In this document: positions 1 to 6,081 of the stretch, piece by piece
How positions within the stretch are numbered: position 1 is the first letter of the stretch
Layout of the letters: each line of letters opens with the position of its first letter
Source of the DNA: Candidatus Accumulibacter sp. UBA704
GTDB taxonomy: Bacteria > Pseudomonadota > Gammaproteobacteria > Burkholderiales > Rhodocyclaceae
DNA length: 7,522 bases
Assembly: GCA_002304785.1 (NCBI GenBank)
Contig: DBMG01000155.1
Location: forward strand, 1-7,522
Direction: 5' to 3'
Notes under the pieces: generated by a model
What the model saw: only the letters and a program-made list of their open reading frames with translations
Databases searched by the model: none
What the model was told of the DNA's origin: nothing
Program-made: the position numbers and the translations under genes

Positions 1-1670
1 AGAGCTTCGGCTTGACTCGCCGCGTTGAACAGTCCAATGCCAAAGCCGCTTTCCGAAGCCACTGGCGACCGGAACAGTTTCCACGCCAACGCCTCGCCCA
101 CCGCGCTGCCGCTGTCGCTTACCCGCAAGGTGTTCGCATCCGGCGAAATCGAGACAGCTATTCGAATTCCACCTTCATTCAGCTGTTTGATCAATGCGTT
201 GTGCAACAGGTTATCCGCCACGCTGTCGAAAAGGCCAGCCGGAAGTTGCGCGCCACCGTCAAACTTCACAGACTCAAACTCGATCTGCTTCTGGGCGAAG
301 CGTTGTTGCAATGCCGCCCACCAGGCATCGGCCGCAATATCCTCGCCCGAAGTCACCGACTCGCCCTGTGCATCAATGGGAGACTGCAGCTTGTCCAACG
401 CCATGTGCAGACGCTGGCCGATTTGCGGTAGCTGCCGTCGCAACAGCGACTGAAACTGAACCGCATCGCCATCGTCCGAGGTTTGCATCAGGTAGCAGAG
501 ATTATCGAGGGACTGCAACAGATTCTTGACTTCATGAGTCAGGCGGGCGCCCGTCTGGTGCACCGCTTGCAGATAACTCATTTGCTGCAACTCCCGCGCC
601 CGCCATTTGGCCAGATAATACTCGCTGGCCAGCCGGGTCAGCAGTTGCAGATGCCAGACCAGCACCGGACTCAACGCATGGCGCGTATAAACCGTCAACA
701 GCAATGACCGGTTGGAATACTCCTGCCAATACGCCGATTTTTTTCCAAATGCACCTTCACCTGCCTTCATTCCGGGAGCCGGCGACCACTTCCCACCCAC
801 CACCCATGGCAGATCGAGCAGCAGGCGCTCGCAGGCTTCGGTGAAAAAGCGATCCGGATCCTGTTCCTGTTCCGCGTAGTCCATCAATCGCCGCAACCAG
901 GTATCGAAGGGCAGCCCGATGGTTAACAGATATTGCGAGAAGAAGACACCGACACCGCTGAATCCCGGCCGGGGATTCCATGCCCAGGCAACCACCAGCA
1001 ACAGCAGGGCCATGGAAAACACCGTCCGAAACAGCGCCTCGTAGTACAGTCGCTTCTCGAGCAGCATGAAGGCCAGACTTCCCAGGACCAGGACGGAAAT
1101 AAGAAGAAAAATGAACAGGCTGTAAAAGAAATCGAAGATGCCGCGCCGCGACCAGCCGACCTCCTGCGGCCTGGGCAAGAGAAACATGCCGAGAAACAGC
1201 AAGGGCGCGGCCCACGCGAACTCCCGCTCCAAAGAAGGCCCAATCAAGGCCGGATCCGGCACGACCTTGGGGACCAGCCAGACCAGAACGGCGCCGATCA
1301 GGTAGGCGAACGCCAGCAGATAGAACAAGCGCGTCGGCCGATGGTTGATCAACATGACGCGCCCGCCCAGCAGGGATGCCAGTACGGACACCCAGGCGAT
1401 CAGCATCCACCAGCCAAACAGCCAAGCCCCCAAGGCGAGGGCCAAGACGATGAGCAGCAGGTTGCCATAGTCCAGCCGGCGCTCGGTCTGAACAAACGGC
1501 TGCCAGAGAATGAACAGACCAACATCGACAAACCAGCACATCAGGCCAATGACGGATTTCCCGCCCGCCAGCAGGGTCAGGTGCAGCACCACCAGCATGC
1601 ACAGCAGAACCCCGCGCCGATGTTGACGCAGAAGGCTCCCGACTTGTCCCAACGCCTGAACCAGATTCAC
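1..1670 (-). CDS. Membrane sensor histidine kinase, partial (C-terminus beyond left edge)
   Basis: This is probably a two-component sensor that autophosphorylates a histidine and passes the phosphate to an unseen response regulator. The frame is open from 1670 to the window edge (556 codons seen). Residues about 18-250 form roughly seven or eight hydrophobic helices. Residues about 255-355 form a soluble GAF-like stretch. The DHp H-box is LTHEVKN with phospho-acceptor His379, and it fits the H-E-x-x-N pattern of HisKA kinases. The ATPase domain follows: N-box DNLLHNA (Asn491), G1 box DSGSA (Asp519) and G2 box GFGIGL (542-547). The second G1 glycine is replaced by Ala. I chose the GTG at 1668-1670 because GAGG lies about six bases upstream; the frame stays open to a stop at 1728-1730, so a longer start is possible. 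The gene is divergent from the pilin. The long helix bundle and H-box do not look like PilS. The kinase assignment is firm; the signal and partner are unknown. Confidence 0.88.
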   Translation of the reverse strand, partial: MNLVQALGQVGSLLRQHRRGVLLCMLVVLHLTLLAGGKSVIGLMCWFVDVGLFILWQPFVQTERRLDYGNLLLIVLALALGAWLFGWWMLIAWVSVLASLLGGRVMLINHRPTRLFYLLAFAYLIGAVLVWLVPKVVPDPALIGPSLEREFAWAAPLLFLGMFLLPRPQEVGWSRRGIFDFFYSLFIFLLISVLVLGSLAFMLLEKRLYYEALFRTVFSMALLLLVVAWAWNPRPGFSGVGVFFSQYLLTIGLPFDTWLRRLMDYAEQEQDPDRFFTEACERLLLDLPWVVGGKWSPAPGMKAGEGAFGKKSAYWQEYSNRSLLLTVYTRHALSPVLVWHLQLLTRLASEYYLAKWRARELQQMSYLQAVHQTGARLTHEVKNLLQSLDNLCYLMQTSDDGDAVQFQSLLRRQLPQIGQRLHMALDKLQSPIDAQGESVTSGEDIAADAWWAALQQRFAQKQIEFESVKFDGGAQLPAGLFDSVADNLLHNALIKQLNEGGIRIAVSISPDANTLRVSDSGSAVGEALAWKLFRSPVASESGFGIGLFNAASQAEA

Positions 1671-1721
1671 TCTAGGCCTCGCATATCTGTCCAGAAACAG
1701 ACACTTGATCGAAAACAAGGT

Positions 1722-1749
1722 GGTTTTTCAACACAGTTGTCGAAAAACC
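1722..1749. promoter_or_regulatory. 28-bp imperfect dyad, candidate activator (enhancer) site
   Basis: The arms GGTTTTTC (1722-1729) and GAAAAACC (1742-1749) are perfect complements. Inside them ACA (1731-1733) pairs with TGT (1738-1740), giving 11 of 14 symmetric positions. The centre lies about 83 bp upstream of the start site predicted from the -24/-12 promoter, a usual distance for a sigma-54 activator. A second, smaller dyad, TCTGT-N6-ACAGA, lies at 1686-1701. Activator binding is inferred from position and symmetry only. The site could equally serve the divergent kinase gene. Confidence 0.45.
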
Positions 1750-1791
1750 GTCACATTCTGAGCAAAATCGCCGCGGAAAAGCGATGAAGGA

Positions 1792-1808
1792 CTGGCACGT
1801 TATATGCA
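1792..1808 (+). promoter_or_regulatory. Sigma-54 (RpoN) -24/-12 promoter of the pilin gene
   Basis: The element starts CTGGCACG and ends ATGCA. GG at 1794-1795 and GC at 1806-1807 are 12 bp apart, the spacing required by RpoN. It matches the consensus YTGGCACG-N4-TTGCW at all but one or two positions (A in place of the first T of TTGC). The predicted start site is near 1819, which leaves a leader of about 30 nt that contains the GGAG ribosome site at 1839-1842. Sigma-54 control of pilin genes through an activator such as PilR is known in several proteobacteria. Confidence 0.85.
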
Positions 1809-1848
1809 TAGCCCGTACTATAACTAACGTCATAGAACGGAGAACAAC

Positions 1849-2508
1849 ATGAAAAAGATGCAGTCCGGTTTCACGCTGGTCGAAATTGCCATTGTACTCG
1901 TCATCATCGGCCTGCTGCTTGGCGGCGTCCTGAAGGGACAGGAGCTGGTCAACAACGCCAAGGTCAAGAACCTGGCCAACGATTTCCGCGGAATTTCGTC
2001 GTTTGTCTATGCTTATCAGGATCGCTTCCGGGCACTCCCGGGTGATGATGCAGCAGCCGCTACGCACCTCAACGGCGGGACCACAGCAACGACACCTGCG
2101 GGTGGCACGGTTGGCAACGCGCGCATCAACGGCAACTGGAACTCGGCCACGACAACGGACGAGAGCTACCTCTTTTGGCAACACGTCCGGCTCGCCGGAT
2201 TGGCCACCGGAACGACCAACACGGGTGCCGCCGATTACCGCCCGCGCAACTCCGAAGGCGGACTCATCGGCGTGACCAGCGATGCCGTGCTGACGACACC
2301 AACCACGCCATACCCAGCCAGCTTTTATGTCTGCTCGCAAGGCATACAGGGGCGTTTCGTGCGCCAGATCGATGTCATGATCGATGATGGCAATACGCAA
2401 ACCGGGACTGTCCGCGCCATAACTGACGGTTCTGCCTCCGTTGTTGATGCAACTGCCGTGGCCGCAGCGAACGATGCGGTCTTGTACACAGTCTGCGTAT
2501 CTTTCTAG
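1849..2508 (+). CDS. Type IV pilin-like prepilin (N-terminal methylation domain)
   Basis: This is a 219-residue prepilin, expected to be an inner-membrane subunit assembled into a pilus or pseudopilus. The short charged leader MKKMQSG ends at the prepilin peptidase site; cleavage between Gly7 and Phe8 would expose FTLVE with the conserved Glu at mature position 5 (Glu12). A hydrophobic assembly helix covers residues 8-29. The ALPGDD motif (62-67) follows a predicted helix. A Gly/Thr/Asn-rich segment (about 74-128) comes next, then a DVMIDDGNTQTG stretch (175-186) resembling the conserved DDG region of many such proteins. The only two cysteines, Cys162 and Cys216, could form a C-terminal disulfide loop. 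GGAG six bases before the ATG supports the start. It is monocistronic, with a sigma-54 promoter before it and a terminator after it, and no pilus assembly gene is visible. It could be a minor or major pilin or a secretion pseudopilin; the sequence does not decide. Confidence 0.93.
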   Translation: MKKMQSGFTLVEIAIVLVIIGLLLGGVLKGQELVNNAKVKNLANDFRGISSFVYAYQDRFRALPGDDAAAATHLNGGTTATTPAGGTVGNARINGNWNSATTTDESYLFWQHVRLAGLATGTTNTGAADYRPRNSEGGLIGVTSDAVLTTPTTPYPASFYVCSQGIQGRFVRQIDVMIDDGNTQTGTVRAITDGSASVVDATAVAAANDAVLYTVCVSF

Positions 2509-2535
2509 TCACCTTCCCCGCAGCTTTCTTTCGCG

Positions 2536-2567
2536 AGCCCACTCGTACTATGTGCGAGTGGGCTTTT
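2536..2567 (+). terminator. Rho-independent terminator of the pilin gene
   Basis: AGCCCACTCG (2536-2545) pairs with CGAGTGGGCT (2555-2564), and three further inner pairs (one G-T wobble) leave a TAT triloop. The stem is 13 bp and runs into TTTT at 2564-2567. It begins 28 bases after the pilin stop. On the minus strand the hairpin is not followed by a T run, so it is less likely to end the convergent helicase transcript efficiently. Confidence 0.92.
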
Positions 2568-2583
2568 CATTGTGCTTAGTCGA

Positions 2584-4758
2584 TCAAACCGGCGTCAACT
2601 TGGCATACTCCAGCGCCAGCCACTTCATCCCGTGCGCTCCGAAATTGACCTGAACGCGCGCATCGCCGCTGCGCCCTTCGGCCGAAACGATCACGCCCAA
2701 CCCAAACTTGGCGTGCTGCACGCTCTGGCCGATCCGGAATCCGCCAATACTCTCGCTCACTGCGCCCCGTGATCCCGCGGCATTCCCCTCTTTGACAGGC
2801 GATGTGGGAGCGTAGGCGGGCGTGTGTCCGACCCGGCGCAGCAGCGCCTCGGGTAACTCCTCCAGAAAGATCGACGGCACGCAGTAGCGCGTCTGGCCGT
2901 GCAGCATGCGGGTTTGCGCATGAGTGAGATAGAGCCGTTTGCGGGCGCGCGTCACCGCCACGTACATCAGCCGTCGCTCTTCTTCCAGCCCGTCCCGCTC
3001 CTGCGCGGCGTTCTCGTGCGGGAACAATCCCTGCTCGAGGCCGGTGATGAACACCACGTCGAATTCCAGTCCCTTGGCGGCGTGAACAGTCATCAGCTGC
3101 ACCGCATCCTGCCCTTCGCCGGCCTGGTGTTCGCCGGCTTCCAGCGAGGCATGCGCCAGGAAGGACGCCAGCGGATCGGCTTCGGACGGATTGGCCAGCG
3201 TCCCCGATTCTTCCTGCAGGAAGCTGGTCGCCGCGTTGATCAGTTCGTCGAGGTTTTCCAGCCGTTCGCGGCCTTCCTTCTCGGCGAGGTAGTGCTGACG
3301 CAGTCCGCTTTTCTCGATCAGGTGTTCGATGACTTCGGGCAGTGGCAGGTTCGCCGTCTCGCCGCGCAGCGTTTCGATCAAGCGGATGAAACCGCCCACC
3401 GCTGCACCGGCCTTTCCCGTCAGGCTGGCGGCCGCGTTGTACAGGCTTGAATTGGCCCGGTGCGCGGCTTCCTGTAGGGCTTCGATGCTGCGGGCGCCGA
3501 TGCCGCGCGTCGGGAAATTGACGACGCGGGAAAAGGCCGTGTCGTCGTCCGGATTGGCGATCAGCCGCAGATAGGCCAGCGCATGCTTGACCTCCTGCCG
3601 GTCGAAAAAGCGCAGTCCCCCATAGACGCGGTACGGCACGCCCGCCGTGAAGAGCTGGTGTTCGAGCACGCGGGACTGCGCATTGGAACGGTAGAGCAGC
3701 GCAATCTGGTCGCGCGGATGCCCGTCACGTACGAGATCGCGCACCTCATCAACGACGAAGCGCGCCTCGTCGAGATCGGAAAAGGCGTCGAACACGCGGA
3801 TCGGATCGCCCGCCCCGGCGTCGGTCCACAGATTCTTGCCCAGTCGGCCGCGATTGTTCTTGATCAGCGCATTGGCGGCGTCGAGGATGTTGCCGTGTGA
3901 CCGATAGTTCTGCTCGAGACGAATCACGTTCTGCACCGCGAACTCGCGCTCCAGGTCGCGCATGTTGCCGACCTCGGCGCCACGGAACGCGTAGATCGAC
4001 TGGTCATCATCGCCGACCGCAAACAGGCACGCCCCGGTCGCCGGCTCCCCGTAACCGGCCAACAGCTTGAGCCATGCATACTGCAGACGATTGGTGTCCT
4101 GAAACTCGTCCACCAGGATGTGCCGGAAGCGTTCCTGGTAATGCTGCCGCAACGGCTCATTGCGGCATAGCAGTTCGTAGGTGCGCAACAGCAACTCGGC
4201 GAAATCAACGACGCCCTCGCGCTGGCACTGGGCGTCATATTCCGCATAAAGATCGACACGGCGCCGGGTGTAGTCGTCGTAGACCTCAGCTTGGGCGGCG
4301 CGAACGCCCTGCTCCTTGTGCGCATTGATGAAATGGGCTAGTTCGCGGGGCGGGAACTTCTCATCGTCGACGTTGAGATTCTTCAGCAGACGCTTGATCG
4401 CCGACAGCTGGTCGGCCGAATCGAGAATCTGGAAGGTGGACGGCAAGCGGGCTTCGCGGTGGTGCGCGCGCAGCAGGCGGTTGCACAGGCCATGAAAGGT
4501 CCCGATCCACATGCCGCGCGTATTGATCGGCAGCATCGCCGACAGGCGCGCCAGCATTTCCTTGGCGGCCTTGTTGGTAAAGGTCACGGCCAAGATCCCG
4601 TGCGGGCCGACCTGGCCGGTGGAAATCAGCCAGGCGATGCGCGTGGTCAATACGCGCGTCTTGCCACTGCCAGCGCCGGCGAGAATCAACGCGTGTTGCG
4701 GCGGCAACGTGACCGCGGCGAGCTGTTCGGGATTGAGGTTGGCAAGAAGATCGGACAT
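2584..4758 (-). CDS. uvrD: UvrD/Rep-family superfamily 1A DNA helicase (DNA helicase II)
   Basis: This is an ATP-driven 3'-5' DNA helicase that removes excised strands in nucleotide excision and mismatch repair. Numbering from the upstream ATG at 4767 (727 residues), the motifs are complete and in order: Walker A AGAGSGKT (30-37), Ia TFTNKAAKEM (62-71), Walker B DEFQDTN (220-226), III VGDDDQSIYAFRGA (251-264), IV QNYRS (286-290), V LMTVHAAKGLEFD (558-570) and VI VAVTRARKRLYL (603-614). The C-terminal segment (about 677-727) looks like the Tudor-like RNA polymerase-binding domain of UvrD/PcrA. The length matches E. coli UvrD (about 720). I prefer the ATG at 4756-4758 (MSDLLANLNPEQ) because related proteins begin this way; the ATG at 4765-4767 adds only three residues. 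Neither has a clear Shine-Dalgarno sequence. The gene stands alone, convergent with the pilin and divergent from the aldolase. UvrD is favoured over Rep because of the length and the C-terminal domain. Confidence 0.96.
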   Translation of the reverse strand: MSDLLANLNPEQLAAVTLPPQHALILAGAGSGKTRVLTTRIAWLISTGQVGPHGILAVTFTNKAAKEMLARLSAMLPINTRGMWIGTFHGLCNRLLRAHHREARLPSTFQILDSADQLSAIKRLLKNLNVDDEKFPPRELAHFINAHKEQGVRAAQAEVYDDYTRRRVDLYAEYDAQCQREGVVDFAELLLRTYELLCRNEPLRQHYQERFRHILVDEFQDTNRLQYAWLKLLAGYGEPATGACLFAVGDDDQSIYAFRGAEVGNMRDLEREFAVQNVIRLEQNYRSHGNILDAANALIKNNRGRLGKNLWTDAGAGDPIRVFDAFSDLDEARFVVDEVRDLVRDGHPRDQIALLYRSNAQSRVLEHQLFTAGVPYRVYGGLRFFDRQEVKHALAYLRLIANPDDDTAFSRVVNFPTRGIGARSIEALQEAAHRANSSLYNAAASLTGKAGAAVGGFIRLIETLRGETANLPLPEVIEHLIEKSGLRQHYLAEKEGRERLENLDELINAATSFLQEESGTLANPSEADPLASFLAHASLEAGEHQAGEGQDAVQLMTVHAAKGLEFDVVFITGLEQGLFPHENAAQERDGLEEERRLMYVAVTRARKRLYLTHAQTRMLHGQTRYCVPSIFLEELPEALLRRVGHTPAYAPTSPVKEGNAAGSRGAVSESIGGFRIGQSVQHAKFGLGVIVSAEGRSGDARVQVNFGAHGMKWLALEYAKLTPV

Positions 4759-4786
4759 GAAAAGCATTCACGGAAGGCCAGCCGGG

Positions 4787-4792
4787 ATTATA
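4787..4792 (-). promoter_or_regulatory. Perfect TATAAT -10 box for the uvrD gene
   Basis: Read on the minus strand, 4792-4787 is TATAAT. A start site near 4780 would give a leader of only about 12 nt to the ATG at 4767 or about 21 nt to the ATG at 4758. I find no good -35 hexamer at 16-18 bp, so activity may depend on other elements. The box sits in the loop of a small dyad, GCCGG (4781-4785) and CCGGC (4793-4797). Confidence 0.5.
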
Positions 4793-4833
4793 CCGGCCAT
4801 GACCAATGCTCCTTGCCTTTGCCGCCTTCGGAA

Positions 4834-4848
4834 ACGGGATAATCCCGT
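4834..4848. repeat. Perfect 7-1-7 inverted repeat in the uvrD-fba intergenic region
   Basis: ACGGGAT (4834-4840) and ATCCCGT (4842-4848) are exact complements around a single A at 4841. A one-base spacer suits a protein-binding palindrome better than an RNA hairpin. The minus-strand 9-mer CGGGATTAT within it also occurs on the plus strand at 4783-4791, over the uvrD -10 box. It may be an operator for either divergent gene, but no known regulator motif was recognised. Confidence 0.35.
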
Positions 4849-4890
4849 GAAAAATCATCGGCGTGACAAATGTCTATTGCAGGTTACAAA

Positions 4891-4920
4891 TTGACCGCGG
4901 CACCGCGTCAGCAGTATCAT
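4891..4920 (+). promoter_or_regulatory. Candidate sigma-70 promoter of the aldolase gene
   Basis: TTGACC (4891-4896; five of six to TTGACA) and TATCAT (4915-4920; five of six to TATAAT) are separated by 18 bp. The start site would be near 4927, about 29 nt before the chosen ATG. Between the boxes lies a near-dyad, CGCGG-CA-CCGCG (4896-4907), flanked by TGA and TCA with one bulged C, a possible repressor site. Confidence 0.55.
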
Positions 4921-4955
4921 CATCGGTTCGATCAACTGTGAATGGAAACGAAGCC

Positions 4956-6029
4956 ATGAATGCCTCCAAGGTGAAGCCGGGTGTAGTCGCCGGAGATGAT
5001 TTGCAAGCCCTTTTCTCGTTCGCCAAGGCCAACAAGTTCGCCTTGCCGGCCGTCAATGTCATCAACACCAGCACGGTGAATGCCGTCATGGAAGCCGCGG
5101 CGGAGATCAAGTCGCCGGCGATCCTCCAGTTCTCCAACGGCGGCGCCCAGTTCTACGCCGGCAAGGCCCTCAACAACGACGGTCAGCGCGCCTGCATCGC
5201 CGGCGCCGTTCTCGGTGCCAAGCACGTGCATGCGCTGGCCGAACTCTACGGCGCGACCGTCGTGCTGCATACCGACCACGCCGCCAAGAAACTGCTTCCC
5301 TGGATTGACGGCCTCCTCGACGCCGGCGAAGCCTTCTACAAGGCCAACGGCAAGCCGCTGTTCAGCTCGCACATGCTCGACCTGTCGGAAGAGCCGCTCG
5401 AAGAGAACATCGAGATCTGCTCGCGCTACCTCGAACGCATGAGCAAGATCGGCATGACCCTGGAAATTGAACTGGGCGTGACCGGCGGCGAGGAAGACGG
5501 TGTCGACAACAGCGGTGTCGACAGCTCCAAGCTGTATACCCAGCCGGAAGACGTGGCCTACGCCTACGAAAAGCTGTCGAAGATCAGCCCGCGCTTCACC
5601 ATCGCCGCGTCGTTCGGCAATGTTCACGGCGTCTACAAGCCCGGCAACGTCAAGCTGCAGCCGATCATCCTGAAGAACTCGCAGGAATTCATCCAGAAGA
5701 AGTACGCCACCGGCGCGCAGCCGATCGACTTCGTCTTCCACGGCGGATCGGGCTCGACGCTCGAGGAAATCCGCGAAGCCATCTCCTACGGTGTCATCAA
5801 GATGAACATCGACACTGACACGCAATGGGCCTTCTGGGACGGCGTCCGTGCCTTCTACAAGAAGAACGAGGGCTACCTGCAAGGCCAGATCGGCAACCCC
5901 GAAGGCGAGGACAAGCCGAACAAGAAGTACTACGACCCGCGCGCCTGGCTGCGCAAGGGCGAGGAGTCCTTCAAGGCCCGTCTGATCCAGGCATTCAAGG
6001 ACCTGAACAACGTCGGCACGCTCGGCTAA
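4956..6029 (+). CDS. fbaA: Class II fructose-1,6-bisphosphate aldolase, FbaA type
   Basis: This cytosolic zinc enzyme reversibly splits fructose 1,6-bisphosphate into dihydroxyacetone phosphate and glyceraldehyde 3-phosphate, in glycolysis and gluconeogenesis. From the ATG at 4956 it has 357 residues, against 359 for E. coli FbaA. It follows that protein closely through HTDHAAKKLLPWIDGLLD, the EELEENIEICSRYLERMSK-like region, GGEEDGVDNS, FTIAASFGNVHGVYKPGN and KKYYDPR. Catalytic Asp107 and zinc ligands His108, His224 and His262 are present, with Glu172, the phosphate loop HGGSGS (262-267) and Asn284 of MNIDTDTQ. The frame is open upstream to 4863, but the FbaA family begins near KPGVV. The ATG at 4956 has GGAAACGAAG just before it; the GTG at 4938 is an alternative. 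The gene has its own promoter candidate and terminator and no glycolytic neighbour. The assignment is secure. Confidence 0.97.
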   Translation: MNASKVKPGVVAGDDLQALFSFAKANKFALPAVNVINTSTVNAVMEAAAEIKSPAILQFSNGGAQFYAGKALNNDGQRACIAGAVLGAKHVHALAELYGATVVLHTDHAAKKLLPWIDGLLDAGEAFYKANGKPLFSSHMLDLSEEPLEENIEICSRYLERMSKIGMTLEIELGVTGGEEDGVDNSGVDSSKLYTQPEDVAYAYEKLSKISPRFTIAASFGNVHGVYKPGNVKLQPIILKNSQEFIQKKYATGAQPIDFVFHGGSGSTLEEIREAISYGVIKMNIDTDTQWAFWDGVRAFYKKNEGYLQGQIGNPEGEDKPNKKYYDPRAWLRKGEESFKARLIQAFKDLNNVGTLG

Positions 6030-6050
6030 GCCGTTCTGCGTTTCGCGTCG

Positions 6051-6081
6051 AATGCCGGTTCATTCCTGAACCGGCATTTTT
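6051..6081 (+). terminator. Rho-independent terminator of the aldolase gene
   Basis: AATGCCGGTTCA (6051-6062) and TGAACCGGCATT (6067-6078) form a perfect 12-bp stem with a TTCC loop, and T runs from 6077 to 6081. It begins 21 bases after the fbaA stop. The same bases encode the end of the convergent gene on the minus strand. Confidence 0.93.

Noticed and set aside
757..1602. Minus-strand 281-residue open frame inside the kinase gene
   Set aside because: The Arg/Gly/Ala-rich composition has no recognisable domain, while the overlapping frame gives clear membrane helices and histidine kinase motifs.
1686..1741. PilR-type half sites (CTGTC, GTGTC, TTGTC)
   Set aside because: Five-base matches of this kind occur often by chance, and the kinase next door is not PilS-like, so I do not name PilR as the regulator.
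933..1787. Plus-strand 284-residue Gln/Pro-rich open frame
   Set aside because: It is antisense to the Leu-rich membrane part of the kinase; CTG codons read as CAG on the other strand, which explains the Gln excess.
1672..2400. Minus-strand 242-residue open frame antisense to the pilin
   Set aside because: It runs through the sigma-54 promoter and opposes a well-supported pilin gene, with no recognisable domain or ribosome site.
2899..3450. Plus-strand 183-residue open frame antisense to uvrD
   Set aside because: The opposite strand holds conserved helicase motifs over the whole stretch; no independent coding evidence.
5501..5523. Direct repeat of GGTGTCGACA within fbaA
   Set aside because: It encodes the GVDNS-GVDSS region, which corresponds to GVDNS-HMDAS in E. 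coli FbaA, so it reflects protein sequence and codon choice.
4932..5882. Minus-strand 316-residue open frame antisense to fbaA
   Set aside because: Long antisense frames are common opposite high-GC, codon-biased genes; the aldolase on the plus strand is unmistakable.
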